Both the position numbers and the translations under genes were made by a program. Below the pieces are notes generated by a model. It was not told the DNA's origin. It did no database searches and worked only from the letters and a program-made list of their open reading frames with translations. Shown here one piece after another: positions 10,701-20,681 of a stretch of 64,000 nucleotides of DNA. The stretch spans positions 186,001 through 250,000 of the forward strand of contig UBNV01000001.1 in the NCBI GenBank assembly GCA_900466945.1, read 5' to 3'. The number at the start of each line of letters is the position of its first letter. Within the stretch, counting starts at the first letter, position 1. This stretch comes from Hyphomicrobiales bacterium. Lineage in GTDB: Bacteria > Pseudomonadota > Alphaproteobacteria > Rhizobiales > Rhizobiaceae.

Positions 10701-13700
10701 GACGGAAGACAGCCTCGAAGTGCCGGAAAACGTCTCCTACGAACTGCGCAAGATCGCGCGCCGCACCTGGCGCTACTACGAGACCTTCACGACGGCCGGC
10801 GACAACTACCTGCCGCCGGACAACTTCCAGGAAACGCCCGAGCCGATCATTGCCCACCGCACCTCGCCGACCAATATCGGCGTGTACCTCCTCTCGGTCG
10901 TTTCCGCCCGCCACTTCGGCTGGCTGAGTTTCGAACAGACGATCGAGCGCATGGAGCAGACGATCTCCACCGTCGAGCGGATGGATAAGTATCGCGGCCA
11001 CCTCTACAATTGGTACTACACCGACACTCTCAACACTCTCGGTCCCCGCTACATCTCGGCCGTCGATAGCGGCAACCTGGCCGGTCACCTGATTGCAATC
11101 TCCTCTGCCTGTCGCGAATGGGCGGAAGCGCCGTCCGCGCATCTGCAAGGCAATCTCGACGGCATCGGCGATGTTGGTGGCATCCTGCTCGAAGTACTTG
11201 GCCAGTTGCCTGATGATCGCAAGACGGTCCGTCCGCTGCGGCGTCGCCTGGAAGAGCGGATCATCGGCTTCAACACGGCGCTTGTAGCGGTCAAGCGCGA
11301 GCATGAATTTGCCTCGATCCGCATCATCAATCTCGCGGTTCTCGCGCGCGACGTCCAGAAACTGGCGGCAAACCTGCACCATGAAGTAAGGTCGGAGCAG
11401 AGCGCCGAGGTCGTCCGCTGGACGGAATTGCTGGTCTCGGTCTGTGAAGCCCATATCGCCGACACCTCCTTCGACCTGTCGAACATCGATCCGCTGCGCC
11501 AGCGCTTGAGCCAGCTGTCCGAGCGCGCGCGCAACATCGCCTTTTCGATGGACTTCACCTTCCTCTTCCGCCCGGAGCGCCGCCTGCTGTCCATTGGCTA
11601 CCGTGTCGATGCCCGCGAGCTGGATGAGGCCTGCTACGACCTTCTCGCCTCCGAATGCCGCCTGACCAGCCTGTTTGCCATCGCCAAGGGCGACTTGCCG
11701 ACGGAACACTGGTACCGCCTCGGCCGCCAGGTCGTGCCGATCGGTGCGCGTGCCGCGCTGATTTCCTGGTCGGGATCGATGTTCGAATACCTGATGCCGC
11801 CGCTCGTCATGCAGGAGCGTCAGGGCGGCATTCTGAACCAGACGAACAATCTGATCGTCATCGAGCAGATGAATCATGGCCGCCGGTTGAACATCCCATG
11901 GGGCATCTCGGAAGCGGCCTTCAATGCCCGCGACCACGAGATGAACTACCAGTACACCAACTTCGGTGTGCCGACGCTCGGCCTGAAGCGTGGCCTCGGC
12001 CAGAACGCCGTCATCGCACCCTATGCTTCCATCCTGGCCAGCCAGTATTATCCGGAAGCAGCACTTGAGAACCTCCAGCGCCTTCGCAAGCTTGGCGCAC
12101 TCGGATCCTATGGGTTCTACGATGCCGTCGATTTCACCCCGACCCGCCTGCCCGACGGCAAGAAATGCGCGGTTGTCTACAATTATTATGCCCACCACCA
12201 CGGCATGTCGATCGCAGCGATTGCAAACGTCGCCTTCAACGGTCGCCTGCGCGCGCTTTTCCACGCGGATCCCGTGATCGAAGCTGCTGAACTGCTGCTG
12301 CAGGAAAAGACCCCGCGCGAAATCCCTGTGATGAGCGCAAAATACGAGCCGCAGACGCCAGGCAAGGGCCAGGCTGATCTCCTGCGTGCCGAAATCAGGA
12401 CCATCGAGGATCCGACCACCAAGGATCGGGAAGTCGTCTTCCTGTCGAACGGCCACTACTCCGTGATGCTGACGGCGACCGGCTCGGGCTTCTCACGGTG
12501 GAACGGCCAGTCGGTCACCCGTTGGAAACCCGACACCACGGAAGACCGTTGGGGTACCTTCATCTTCGTCCGTGACATGGGCTCTAACCAGTGGTGGTCG
12601 ACGACGGCGGCACCCCGACGAGCCGCGGAAGAAGAGACGAAGGTCATCTTCGGGGACGACAAGGCGGAGTTCTTCAAGACCGTCGGCGATATCTCGACCT
12701 CAGTGGAATGCATCGTCGGCACCGAGCATGATGCCGAAGGTCGCCGCCTGACGATCCTGAACACAGGCACGGAAGATCGGTACATCGAGGTCACGTCCTA
12801 TACCGAACCGGTACTGGCCTTCGAAGACAGCGACAACGCCCATCCGCTTTTCTCGCGCATGTTCGTAAAGACCGAATTCGGACGTCGCCGTGACGTCATC
12901 CGCGCCGAGCGCAACAAGCGCAGCCCGTCGGATCCCGATATGTGCGTCGCTCATCTGGTCGTTGACAGCGCCGGCCAAGGCCGTCCGACGGAGTTCGAGA
13001 CCGATCGCCGCAAGTTCCTCGGCCGCGGCCGGACACTCGGCGAAGCCGCAGCCTTCGACCCAGGCGCCAATCTGTCCGGCACGGAAGGCTTCACGCTCGA
13101 CCCAATCCTCAGCTTGCGCCGCGTCGTGCGCGTACCGGCCGGCAAGAAGGTGCAGGTCATCTTCTGGACTATGGCCGCGCCCAACCGCGAGGAAATCGAC
13201 CAGGCGATTGAACGCTACCGTCACCCGGATGCCTTCAGCCATGAGCTGATCCACGCCTGGACCCGTGCCCAGGTCGAACTGCGCCACATCGGCATCACCT
13301 CACAGCAGGCGGCTGCCTTCCAGCATCTCGGCCGCTATCTGGTCTATCCCGACAATCACCTGCGCGCGGATCCGGAAACGGTCCGCAAGGGCCTGCGCTC
13401 CCAGTCAGCGCTCTGGCCAATGGCAATTTCGGGCGACTTCCCGATCTTTGCCCTCCGCATCAACGACGACATGGACATGGACATCGCTCGCGAAGCGATG
13501 AGCGCGCTGGAATATCTCCGCCGCCGCGGCGTGGTAGCCGATCTGGCGATCATCAACGAGCGGGCGACGTCCTATGCGCAGGACATGCAACACGCGCTCG
13601 ACCAGATGGCCGACAACCTTCGCCATCGCCTGCCAGGCGGTCGCCAGCACGTCTTTACCGTGCGTGATGACCTGCAGGACGAGGGCGCGACGCTTGCGGT

Positions 13701-16293
13701 GCTCGCTGCGGCCCGCGTCGTCCTGCACACCCGCAACGGCAAAATCTTCGACCAGGTCAACCGCGCCGTTTCGCTCTTCGCCACGCCCCGCACGATCGAC
13801 GGTGAGGTCGAATGGGCAGGCCTGCCGCCCGCACAGCCGACACCCGCCAAACCCGGTCACGTCATCGACGGCTCGGACCTCGATTTCTGGAACGGCTTCG
13901 GCGGCTTCTCGAAGGACGGCACGGAATATGTCGTCCGCCTCGATGGCACCGCCAACACACCTCATCCGTGGATCAACGTGATCTCGAATGAAAGTTTCGG
14001 TTTCCATGTCTCCGCCGAAGGCGCAGGCTTCACCTGGAGCCAGAACTCGCGCGACTATCAGGTAACCCCGTGGAGCAATGATCCGGTCATCAACCGCCCG
14101 GGCGAGGCCTTCTACGTGACGGATATCGGAAGTGGTCGCGCCTATGCGACGGTCGCGGCACTTAACCTCGATTCGTCTGCCACCTTCGAAACCCGCCACG
14201 GCCTGGGCTACTCGACCTTCATCAGCCGTCACGGGGATCTGGAGATCGAACTCACACAGACGGTGGACCGGGTTCGTCCGGTCAAGCTCTCGAAAATCCG
14301 GCTGAAGAATGTCAGCGGCGGAGCCCGCAAGTTCCGCGTTTACGGTTATGCGGAATGGGTGCTGGGCAACAATCCGGCCCGCACCGCCCCCTTTGTGCTA
14401 TCGGACTTTGACGAGGAAACCGGTGCGCTTCTGGCCTCCAATCCTTACGACATCAATTACTCCGGCCGCTTCGCCTTCCTGGCAGGCCCAGAGCAGCCGG
14501 AAGGATACACGACGAGCCGCCGCGAGTTCATTGGTCGCAACGGCACCATCAAGCTTCCCCAGGCAGTCGCGCGTGCCTCGGCCCTGACCGGTTCGATCGA
14601 AAGCGAGAGTGACCCCTGTGCCGCGATCGCCTTCGATATCGAACTCGCCCCTGGTCAGTCGCGCGACATGACCTTCCTGCTCGGCGAAACCGACACGGCT
14701 GAAGCTGCGGTGGATCTGGTAAAGTCGGTTCGTGCAGCAGGCTTCGAAACCGTACTGAAGTCCAATCGAGACTTCTGGACAGGCTTTACCGGCAAACTCT
14801 CGGTGGAGACAGGCGACAAGGCCTTCGACAACCTCGTCAACCGCTGGCTGCCCTATCAGGCGCTCGCCTGCCGTCTCTTCGCCCGTGCCGGCTTCTACCA
14901 GGCAAGCGGCGCCTACGGTTTCCGCGATCAGTTACAGGACACGCTGGCCTTCCTCACCGTCGAACCGCAACTGGCCCGTAGCCAGATCCTCACGGCGGCA
15001 GGGCGCCAGTTCGTCGAAGGCGATGTCCAGCATTGGTGGCTGCCGCAGACCGGCGCCGGTGTCCGCACGACGATCTCCGACGACGTCGTCTGGCTCGCCT
15101 ATGCCATCGATCAGTATGTGACGGCCACCGCCGACGATCAGATCCTCGCAGAGCAGATCCCGTTCCTGGATGGTCCTGAACTGGCAGAAGGACAGCATGA
15201 CAGCTTCTTCCTGCCTGGTGTCGCGAGCGAAACGGCCGATCTCTACGAGCACGCTGCCCGCGCACTCGACCTCGCCATCGACCGAACGGGCAAACACGGC
15301 TTGCCGCTGATCCTGGGCGGCGATTGGAACGATGGCATGAACCGCGTCGGCATCGAGGGTCGCGGAGAGAGTGTCTGGCTCGGCTGGCTGCTCGCATCCA
15401 CGCTCGAGCGCTTCAAGCTCCACGCCGAGAAGCGTGGCGAGCGTGAGCGCAGCGCCCGCTGGAGCGATCATGTCGAGAAACTCAAGGCAGCTCTTGAGAC
15501 GGCTGGCTGGGATGGCGATCACTACCGTCGCGGCTATTTCGACAATGGCTCGCCGCTCGGTTCGAACGAAGCGTTGCAGTGCCAGATCGATTCCATCGCG
15601 CAATCGTGGAGCGTGCTGTCCGGCCTCGGCGATCCAGCCCACACGACCAAGGCGCTGGATGCGGCAGTCTCGAAGCTCGTGGACACCGAAACAGGCATCG
15701 TCCGTCTCTTCACTCCGCCCTTTGAAAGGCCGCTGGTCGATCCGGGCTATATCGGCGCCTATCCGCCAGGCGTGCGAGAGAACGGTGGCCAGTACACCCA
15801 CGCTGCGATCTGGCTCGGGCTGTCGCTGGTCAAGGCCGGTCGCACGGCTGATGCCTGGCGCGTCTTCGAAATGCTCAATCCTGTCAATCATGCACGCACG
15901 GCGGAAGAAGCCGAGCACTACCGCGTTGAGCCCTATGTGGTCGCGGCCGACATCTACGGCGGCGACGGCTATGCCGGACGCGGCGGCTGGACCTGGTACA
16001 CGGGCTCTGCCGGCTGGCTCTATCGCTTTGCGGTGGAAGGCTTCCTCGGCATTCGCCGAAAGGGCGGCGACATCGTCGTCAGTCCCGCTCTCCCGGAACA
16101 CTGGAAAGGCTTCAAGGCCAAGGTCGACATCGACGGCCGGAAGGTCGATGTCGCAGTAACACGCAGTGCTGCGGGCTACGACGTAACGCTGGACGGCAAG
16201 GCACAGGTGATCGGCCAGGATCTGCGAGAGCCCACCTCTCCGCCGCCAGCGAAAAAGCCGGCACGAAAGCCAAAGGCCAAGGCTGCAGAATGA
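7780..16293 (+). CDS. ndvB: Cyclic beta-1,2-glucan synthase (NdvB/ChvB)
   Basis: 2,837 residues, essentially the length of Sinorhizobium NdvB and Agrobacterium ChvB. This inner-membrane enzyme initiates on itself, elongates a beta-1,2-glucan from UDP-glucose, trims it and cyclises it. Membrane segments surround residues 410-475 and 820-1000. The glucosyltransferase domain between them carries D-A-D at 616-618 and Q-H-R-W at 763-766, the D/DxD and QxxRW hallmarks of processive synthases. The C-terminal third is a GH94-type phosphorylase domain (G-G-D-W-N-D-G-M near 2515) that controls chain length. The glucan is needed for osmoadaptation and for plant infection or nodulation. The exporter gene chvA lies 4.7 kb downstream. 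The last 25 residues are Lys/Pro-rich. Confidence 0.98.
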   Translation: MTLHVPSRDLETKQIDHNDSIRSAYFTIEELRESAASLALNGVGELPGLTDFDFFARHKENEREILRVYRATAADVEAGATITPAAEWLLDNHYIIEEAIQEVRRDFPKKFYRQLPTVKVGQSEIPRTMALAWLYVAHTHSTVSQESMTALVEGYQQHQTLEIGELWALPSIARFVLIENLRRIATRVDRSRRMRRRANEVADEIIRLNDPVAAATYLSQIEQLADDNTFATQFLYRLRNGSQNTSFAVEWLESRLEAAGRTAEEAMDAEHNRLSSGNVTMGNIVRGLREIDDKEWSVWVEDVSHVDRVLGQHTDYRQLDFGSRNTYRNTIEKLARRCDFSEIEIAQMAIDLATEAAGPDGHLDVGSYLVGSRRTDLEKAIGYSQPLSRIVTDFIKRLNWFSIAVPVLALTITALAFVGYFLNQAGVPASLVFILLILVSLPVSEGATGLFNTLVTFFVKPFRLTGYEFKEGIPEEARTLVVVPCMITKRDDVDELVRNLEVHYLTNPHGEIYFALLSDWKDSQTEESSADLEVLEYAKREVAHLNSRYDFAGKTRFYLMHRRRLYNEAEGCWMGWERKRGKLHELNLLLRGDRDTSYLPGANAVPENVRYVMTLDADTRLMRDAVTKLVGKMHHPINRPVHDPETGRVISGYGVLQPRVTPSLTTGKDASVFQRIFSMNRGLDPYVFTVSDVYQDITGEGTFTGKGLYDVDAFETAIKGRIDENSVLSHDLLEGSFARCALVTDVELVEDFPTRYEVEISRQHRWARGDWQLIPYIGDTSRGITSLGRWKMVDNLRRSLTPIAWYAASVLGWATMEPVAATIWQLLLIFSLFVAPTLSLLSGIVPRQTDIVPAAHFQTLWSEVRSINAQVALRIVFIADNACMMADAIVRSLYRMLVSRKLLLEWRTAASVQSAAQGTIASYYHNMRHAPILAILSVGVAALPGGYGYLIGLPFAFLWVLSPLLAWYVSQSAETEDSLEVPENVSYELRKIARRTWRYYETFTTAGDNYLPPDNFQETPEPIIAHRTSPTNIGVYLLSVVSARHFGWLSFEQTIERMEQTISTVERMDKYRGHLYNWYYTDTLNTLGPRYISAVDSGNLAGHLIAISSACREWAEAPSAHLQGNLDGIGDVGGILLEVLGQLPDDRKTVRPLRRRLEERIIGFNTALVAVKREHEFASIRIINLAVLARDVQKLAANLHHEVRSEQSAEVVRWTELLVSVCEAHIADTSFDLSNIDPLRQRLSQLSERARNIAFSMDFTFLFRPERRLLSIGYRVDARELDEACYDLLASECRLTSLFAIAKGDLPTEHWYRLGRQVVPIGARAALISWSGSMFEYLMPPLVMQERQGGILNQTNNLIVIEQMNHGRRLNIPWGISEAAFNARDHEMNYQYTNFGVPTLGLKRGLGQNAVIAPYASILASQYYPEAALENLQRLRKLGALGSYGFYDAVDFTPTRLPDGKKCAVVYNYYAHHHGMSIAAIANVAFNGRLRALFHADPVIEAAELLLQEKTPREIPVMSAKYEPQTPGKGQADLLRAEIRTIEDPTTKDREVVFLSNGHYSVMLTATGSGFSRWNGQSVTRWKPDTTEDRWGTFIFVRDMGSNQWWSTTAAPRRAAEEETKVIFGDDKAEFFKTVGDISTSVECIVGTEHDAEGRRLTILNTGTEDRYIEVTSYTEPVLAFEDSDNAHPLFSRMFVKTEFGRRRDVIRAERNKRSPSDPDMCVAHLVVDSAGQGRPTEFETDRRKFLGRGRTLGEAAAFDPGANLSGTEGFTLDPILSLRRVVRVPAGKKVQVIFWTMAAPNREEIDQAIERYRHPDAFSHELIHAWTRAQVELRHIGITSQQAAAFQHLGRYLVYPDNHLRADPETVRKGLRSQSALWPMAISGDFPIFALRINDDMDMDIAREAMSALEYLRRRGVVADLAIINERATSYAQDMQHALDQMADNLRHRLPGGRQHVFTVRDDLQDEGATLAVLAAARVVLHTRNGKIFDQVNRAVSLFATPRTIDGEVEWAGLPPAQPTPAKPGHVIDGSDLDFWNGFGGFSKDGTEYVVRLDGTANTPHPWINVISNESFGFHVSAEGAGFTWSQNSRDYQVTPWSNDPVINRPGEAFYVTDIGSGRAYATVAALNLDSSATFETRHGLGYSTFISRHGDLEIELTQTVDRVRPVKLSKIRLKNVSGGARKFRVYGYAEWVLGNNPARTAPFVLSDFDEETGALLASNPYDINYSGRFAFLAGPEQPEGYTTSRREFIGRNGTIKLPQAVARASALTGSIESESDPCAAIAFDIELAPGQSRDMTFLLGETDTAEAAVDLVKSVRAAGFETVLKSNRDFWTGFTGKLSVETGDKAFDNLVNRWLPYQALACRLFARAGFYQASGAYGFRDQLQDTLAFLTVEPQLARSQILTAAGRQFVEGDVQHWWLPQTGAGVRTTISDDVVWLAYAIDQYVTATADDQILAEQIPFLDGPELAEGQHDSFFLPGVASETADLYEHAARALDLAIDRTGKHGLPLILGGDWNDGMNRVGIEGRGESVWLGWLLASTLERFKLHAEKRGERERSARWSDHVEKLKAALETAGWDGDHYRRGYFDNGSPLGSNEALQCQIDSIAQSWSVLSGLGDPAHTTKALDAAVSKLVDTETGIVRLFTPPFERPLVDPGYIGAYPPGVRENGGQYTHAAIWLGLSLVKAGRTADAWRVFEMLNPVNHARTAEEAEHYRVEPYVVAADIYGGDGYAGRGGWTWYTGSAGWLYRFAVEGFLGIRRKGGDIVVSPALPEHWKGFKAKVDIDGRKVDVAVTRSAAGYDVTLDGKAQVIGQDLREPTSPPPAKKPARKPKAKAAE

Positions 16294-16301
16294 TCGAAAC
16301 G

Positions 16302-16335
16302 AAAGAGGCCCCGCCAGCGATGGCGGGGCCTCTTT
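16302..16335. terminator. Bidirectional terminator between chvB and pyc
   Basis: A 15-bp perfect stem (AAAGAGGCCCCGCCA and its complement) with loop GCGA, followed on the plus strand by a T-rich tract (TTTTCTTTT). The A/T ends of the stem also give a partial T tract on the minus strand, so it can serve both convergent genes. Confidence 0.9.
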
Positions 16336-16358
16336 TCTTTTGAGCAGTTGGGAAAGGA

Positions 16359-19300
16359 TCAGGCCGAATAGACGATCAGCAGATCCTTGGCATCGATCTG
16401 ATCACCGATCCGGACGAGAACTTCCGAAATGGTCCCGTCGCGGTCGGCATGCAGCGCCGTCTCCATCTTCATCGCCTCGATCGAGAGCAGCACATCGCCG
16501 GACTTGACGGTCTGGCCGGCAGAGACGGACACCTGCGAAACCACGCCGGGCATCGGTGCGCCGAGTTGCGCGGTATTGCCGGTTTCCGCCTTGCGGCGGA
16601 CGGCGCTGCCCGAAGCACCATGGGCGCGATCCGGCACCTTGATGCGGCGCGGCTGGCCATTCAGTTCAAAGAATACGGTGACCATGCCCTTGTCGTCGGT
16701 ATGGCCAAGTGCCTGATTGACGATGACGAGCGTCTTGCCTTTTTCCAGATCGAGGAACAGTTCCTCGCCAGCGGGCAGACCATAGAAATACTGCGGCGTC
16801 GGGATAACCGAGACCGGGCCATAGGTGTCGGCGGCCAACGCATAGTCCGTGAAGACCTTCGGATACATCAGATACGAGGCAAACTCGAAATCCGTCACCT
16901 CACGACCGAGCTTCTCCTCGATCACCTTGCGTTCTGCATCGAGATCGGCCGGCGGCAAAAGCGAACCGGGAACGGCCGTATAGGGCTGCTCGCCCTTCAG
17001 CACCTTCTTCTGCAGCGCTTCCGGCCAGCCACCCGGGGGTTGGCCCAGATCGCCCTTCAGCATCGAGACAACCGAATCCGGGAAAGCGATATCCTTGGCC
17101 GGATTTTCGACGTCGGCAACGGACAGATCCTGGCTCACCATCATCAGCGCCATGTCGCCAACAACCTTTGACGACGGCGTCACCTTGACGATGTCGCCGA
17201 ACATCTGGTTGGCGTCGGCATAGGCCTGCGCCACTTCGTGCCAGCGGGTTTCGAGACCGAGCGAACGGGCCTGTTCCTTGAGATTGGTGAACTGGCCACC
17301 CGGCATTTCGTGCAGGTAGACTTCCGAAGCCGGCCCCTTGAGATCGCTCTCGAAGGCCGCGTATTGGGTGCGGACAGCCTCCCAGTAGAAGGACAGACGA
17401 CGGATCCAGTGCGGATCGAGACCCGGATCGCGTTCGGAGCCGCGCAGAGCCTCGACGATCGAGCCAAGGCAGGGCTGCGAGGTGTTGCCGGAGAAGGCAT
17501 CCATGGCCGCATCGACCGCATCGACACCGGCTTCGACAGCCGCAAGCACAGTCGCCGCCGCAATGCCGGACGTATCATGCGTGTGGAAGTGGATCGGCAG
17601 GCTTGTGGCTTCACGGAGCGCCTTGAACAGCACCTTGGCCGCCGCCGGTTTCAGAAGGCCGGCCATGTCCTTGACGGCAATGATGTGCGCACCGGACTTT
17701 TCGAGCTCGGCGGCAAGGGATGTGTAGTATTTCAGGTCATACTTCGGACGCGCCGAATTCAGGAGGTCGCCCGTGTAGCAGATCACCGCCTCGCAGAGCT
17801 TGTTCTCTTCGATGACCGCATCCATCGACACGCGCATGTTGTCGACCCAGTTCAGGCAGTCGAAGACGCGGAAGAGATCGATCCCGCCCTTGGCCGCCTG
17901 ACGAACGAAGTACTTCACCACATTGTCGGGATAGTTCTTGTAGCCAACGCCGTTCGCGCCGCGCAGCAGCATCTGCAACAACAGGTTCGGCGCAGCTTCA
18001 CGCACGAGCGCTAGGCGCTCCCATGGATCCTCGGTGAGGAAGCGCATGGAAACATCGAAGGTAGCACCACCCCAGCATTCGAGGGAGAAGAGGTTCGGCA
18101 GAGCGCGGGCATAGGTATCGGCGATCCTGGCGATGTCATGTGTACGAACACGCGTCGCGAGCAGCGACTGGTGGCCATCGCGCATGGTCGTATCGGTCAT
18201 CAGAATGCGTGTCTCGTTGCGCATCCAGTCGCCGAACTTCTTCGGACCCAACTCGTCGAGGAGCTGCTTGGTGCCCGGCTTGATCTCGGCGTCGATATAG
18301 GGAACGACCGGCTCGGCAGCATCGGCCGGCGGCTTCGGGCGACCCTTCACTTCCGGATGGCCGTTGACGGTGACATCGGCGAGATAGGTGAGGAGCTTGG
18401 TTGCACGGTCCTGACGCTTCACCTGCTGGAAAAGCTCCGGCGTCGTGTCGATGAAGCGTGTCGTGTAGGAATTGTCGCGAAAGCTCGGGTGGCCGATGAT
18501 CGCTTCGAGGAAGGTGAGGTTCGTTGCCACGCCACGAATACGGAACTCGCGCAGCGCACGGTCCATGCGGCTGATCGCTTCCTGCGGCGTGCTGCCGGAA
18601 GCCGTCACCTTGACCAGCAGCGGGTCGTAATAGCGCGTGATGATCGCTCCCGAATAGGCGGTACCACCGTCGAGGCGGATGCCGAAGCCGGCTGCCGAAC
18701 GATAGGCGGTGATGCGGCCATAATCCGGGATGAAGTTCTGCTCCGGGTCTTCCGTGGTGATGCGGCACTGCAGCGCATGACCGTTGAGGCGGATATCAGC
18801 CTGCTGCGGGACACCCGATTCCGGCGTACCGATCGCGTGGCCGTCGAGGATATGGATCTGCGCCTTCACGATATCGATGCCAGTCACGACTTCGGTGACG
18901 GTGTGCTCGACCTGGATGCGCGGATTGACCTCGATGAAGTAGAATTTGCCAGTGTCGGCATCCATCAGATATTCGACGGTGCCCGCCCCGATATAGTTGG
19001 TCGCCTTGGCGATCCGGAGCGAATAATCCGCGAGTTCCTGGCGCTGCGCTGCGTTGAGATACGGTGCCGGCGCACGCTCGACGACCTTCTGGTTGCGGCG
19101 CTGAATGGAGCAGTCACGCTCGAAGAGATGCACGACATTGCCATGCGTGTCGCCGAGGACCTGGCTCTCGACGTGACGGGCGCGTTCGACGAGCTTCTCG
19201 AGATAGACCTCGTCCTTGCCGAAGGCTGCCATTGCCTCGCGCTTGCCTTCCGTCACCTCGCGCAGCAAGTCCTTGGGGTCGCGGATGGCGCGCATGCCGC

Positions 19301-19820
19301 GACCGCCGCCGCCCCAGGATGCCTTGAGCATGACCGGATAGCCGATTTCGGCAGCAAGACGATGGATCTCGGCCTCGTCGTCCGGCAGCGGATTGGTGGC
19401 TGGCACGACCGGCACACCGACGCTGATCGCGAGGTTGCGGGCGGCAACCTTGTTGCCGAGCTGCCGCATCGTATCGCTCTTCGGACCGATGAAGATCAGC
19501 CCGGCCCCGTTGCAGGCGTCCACGAATTCCGGACTTTCTGACAGAAGCCCGTAGCCGGGATGAATGGCGTCCGCGCCGGAAAGCTTGGCGACACGAATGA
19601 TTTCCTCGATCGACAGGTAGCTTTCGATCGGTCCGAGATCCCTCGACAGGTGCGGGCCCCGGCCAACCTGATAACTTTCGTCAGCCTTGAAGCGGTGCAG
19701 CGCGAGTTTGTCTTCCTCGGCCCAGATGGCGACCGTCTTCAGACCGAGCTCGTTAGCGGCGCGAAAGACGCGGATCGCGATTTCCGAACGGTTGGCAACA
19801 AGGATCTTGGATATTGGCAA
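16359..19820 (-). CDS. pyc: Pyruvate carboxylase
   Basis: 1,153 residues from a TTG start at 19820, matching the length of the R. etli enzyme. GGGGAG lies 6 nt before this TTG and the protein then begins M-P-I-S-K-I-L-V-A-N-R-S; an in-frame ATG at 19859 lacks such a site. The enzyme carboxylates pyruvate to oxaloacetate with ATP and bicarbonate. Biotin carboxylase occupies residues 1-460 (N-R-S-E-I-A-I-R, then the G-G-G-G-R-G-M ATP loop). The carboxyltransferase TIM barrel spans about 540-810 (D-T-T-M-R-D-G-H-Q-S). The biotinyl domain is C-terminal, with E-A-M-K-M-E-T placing biotin on Lys1118. It lies between chvB and the LuxR gene and is convergent with chvB. Confidence 0.98.
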   Translation of the reverse strand: MPISKILVANRSEIAIRVFRAANELGLKTVAIWAEEDKLALHRFKADESYQVGRGPHLSRDLGPIESYLSIEEIIRVAKLSGADAIHPGYGLLSESPEFVDACNGAGLIFIGPKSDTMRQLGNKVAARNLAISVGVPVVPATNPLPDDEAEIHRLAAEIGYPVMLKASWGGGGRGMRAIRDPKDLLREVTEGKREAMAAFGKDEVYLEKLVERARHVESQVLGDTHGNVVHLFERDCSIQRRNQKVVERAPAPYLNAAQRQELADYSLRIAKATNYIGAGTVEYLMDADTGKFYFIEVNPRIQVEHTVTEVVTGIDIVKAQIHILDGHAIGTPESGVPQQADIRLNGHALQCRITTEDPEQNFIPDYGRITAYRSAAGFGIRLDGGTAYSGAIITRYYDPLLVKVTASGSTPQEAISRMDRALREFRIRGVATNLTFLEAIIGHPSFRDNSYTTRFIDTTPELFQQVKRQDRATKLLTYLADVTVNGHPEVKGRPKPPADAAEPVVPYIDAEIKPGTKQLLDELGPKKFGDWMRNETRILMTDTTMRDGHQSLLATRVRTHDIARIADTYARALPNLFSLECWGGATFDVSMRFLTEDPWERLALVREAAPNLLLQMLLRGANGVGYKNYPDNVVKYFVRQAAKGGIDLFRVFDCLNWVDNMRVSMDAVIEENKLCEAVICYTGDLLNSARPKYDLKYYTSLAAELEKSGAHIIAVKDMAGLLKPAAAKVLFKALREATSLPIHFHTHDTSGIAAATVLAAVEAGVDAVDAAMDAFSGNTSQPCLGSIVEALRGSERDPGLDPHWIRRLSFYWEAVRTQYAAFESDLKGPASEVYLHEMPGGQFTNLKEQARSLGLETRWHEVAQAYADANQMFGDIVKVTPSSKVVGDMALMMVSQDLSVADVENPAKDIAFPDSVVSMLKGDLGQPPGGWPEALQKKVLKGEQPYTAVPGSLLPPADLDAERKVIEEKLGREVTDFEFASYLMYPKVFTDYALAADTYGPVSVIPTPQYFYGLPAGEELFLDLEKGKTLVIVNQALGHTDDKGMVTVFFELNGQPRRIKVPDRAHGASGSAVRRKAETGNTAQLGAPMPGVVSQVSVSAGQTVKSGDVLLSIEAMKMETALHADRDGTISEVLVRIGDQIDAKDLLIVYSA

Positions 19821-19943
19821 TTCGATCTCCCCAAAACGATATGCCAGGGCATTGTGCACCTGCGAACAAAAGTCATAGCGCGTTGTTTTAGGAAGTTCAA
19901 TTTGCCTTGGACGACCGCCGATAAGATTCCCTGCGCCCCGAGC

Positions 19944-20681
19944 TCAGGTTACCAGCCCGAGGCGGAATGATAGAGCCACCACATGCTGCCTGTTCTTCGC
20001 GTTCAGTTTGTCCTGAATACCATTCATGTACCAGTCGACGGTGTGATTGGAGATCTTCAGGATCTTGCTGATCTCATTGGAGGTCAGTCCGTCTGCGAGA
20101 TAATTCAGCACTTCCATTTCCCGCCGGGTCATCCGTGTGTCCATTGGTTTGACGGCATCCGTCTCATTCGCGAATTTGAATTCGACAAGCCGCCAGTAGG
20201 CCTTCTTCGCCACCGCATCGAACAGCGTGATCTCGGTGGGCGAGAGGTCGATCGGACGGCCACCAACCGTCATGTTGCCAAGCAGACCGGTTCGGCCGTG
20301 TACCGGAAAGATATAGCCGTCCAGAAGACCGAAACGCATGCTGTCTCCCAGCATGCGCTCCATGCGTTTGCGGTGCGGATCGGCCCGGAAGGCGTGCAGC
20401 GCGTCGCGCCAGCGAAAACCTGCCTGCGCCTGTCCGAGATAACGGATGGTGGGATCGGTCAAAACGTATTTCTTGGCGATATAGAGCTGCGGCCAGCCTT
20501 CAGGCCACTCGCCTGTCAGCACCAGGTTCATCGGATTTTCATCGGGCTTGGGCTGTCGAACGACGCCGTAATACTCAAACCCGAAGCTGTGGACCAATTT
20601 CTTGAGTTCGGAGACAACTTCGGCTGCCGACCGGAATTCGTCAACGACCACGAGAAAATGCAATAATTGGTTGATATTCAC
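19944..20681 (-). CDS. LuxR-family regulator with autoinducer-binding-type domain
   Basis: 245 residues from a GTG start at 20681, preceded by GGAGAG at 5 nt. Residues 15-165 resemble the acyl-homoserine-lactone-binding domain: W-P-Q-L-Y-I-A-K-K-Y followed by D-P-T-I-R-Y, with a later F-R-W, the Trp/Tyr/Asp-Pro/Trp set that lines the ligand pocket in LuxR/TraR. Residues 178-240 are a LuxR helix-turn-helix (T-R-R-E-M-E-V-L-N-Y-L-A-D-G then S-N-H-T-V-D-W-Y). No luxI synthase is in the window, so it is a solo receptor here. It diverges from chvA, with 275 bp between them, so it could affect glucan export; this is inference. Confidence 0.87.
   Translation of the reverse strand: MNINQLLHFLVVVDEFRSAAEVVSELKKLVHSFGFEYYGVVRQPKPDENPMNLVLTGEWPEGWPQLYIAKKYVLTDPTIRYLGQAQAGFRWRDALHAFRADPHRKRMERMLGDSMRFGLLDGYIFPVHGRTGLLGNMTVGGRPIDLSPTEITLFDAVAKKAYWRLVEFKFANETDAVKPMDTRMTRREMEVLNYLADGLTSNEISKILKISNHTVDWYMNGIQDKLNAKNRQHVVALSFRLGLVT

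Noticed and set aside
10663-12456. 597-codon open frame on the minus strand inside chvB
   Set aside because: It lies wholly antisense to the glucan synthase, has no recognisable motif, and is explained by the GC-rich codon bias of chvB.
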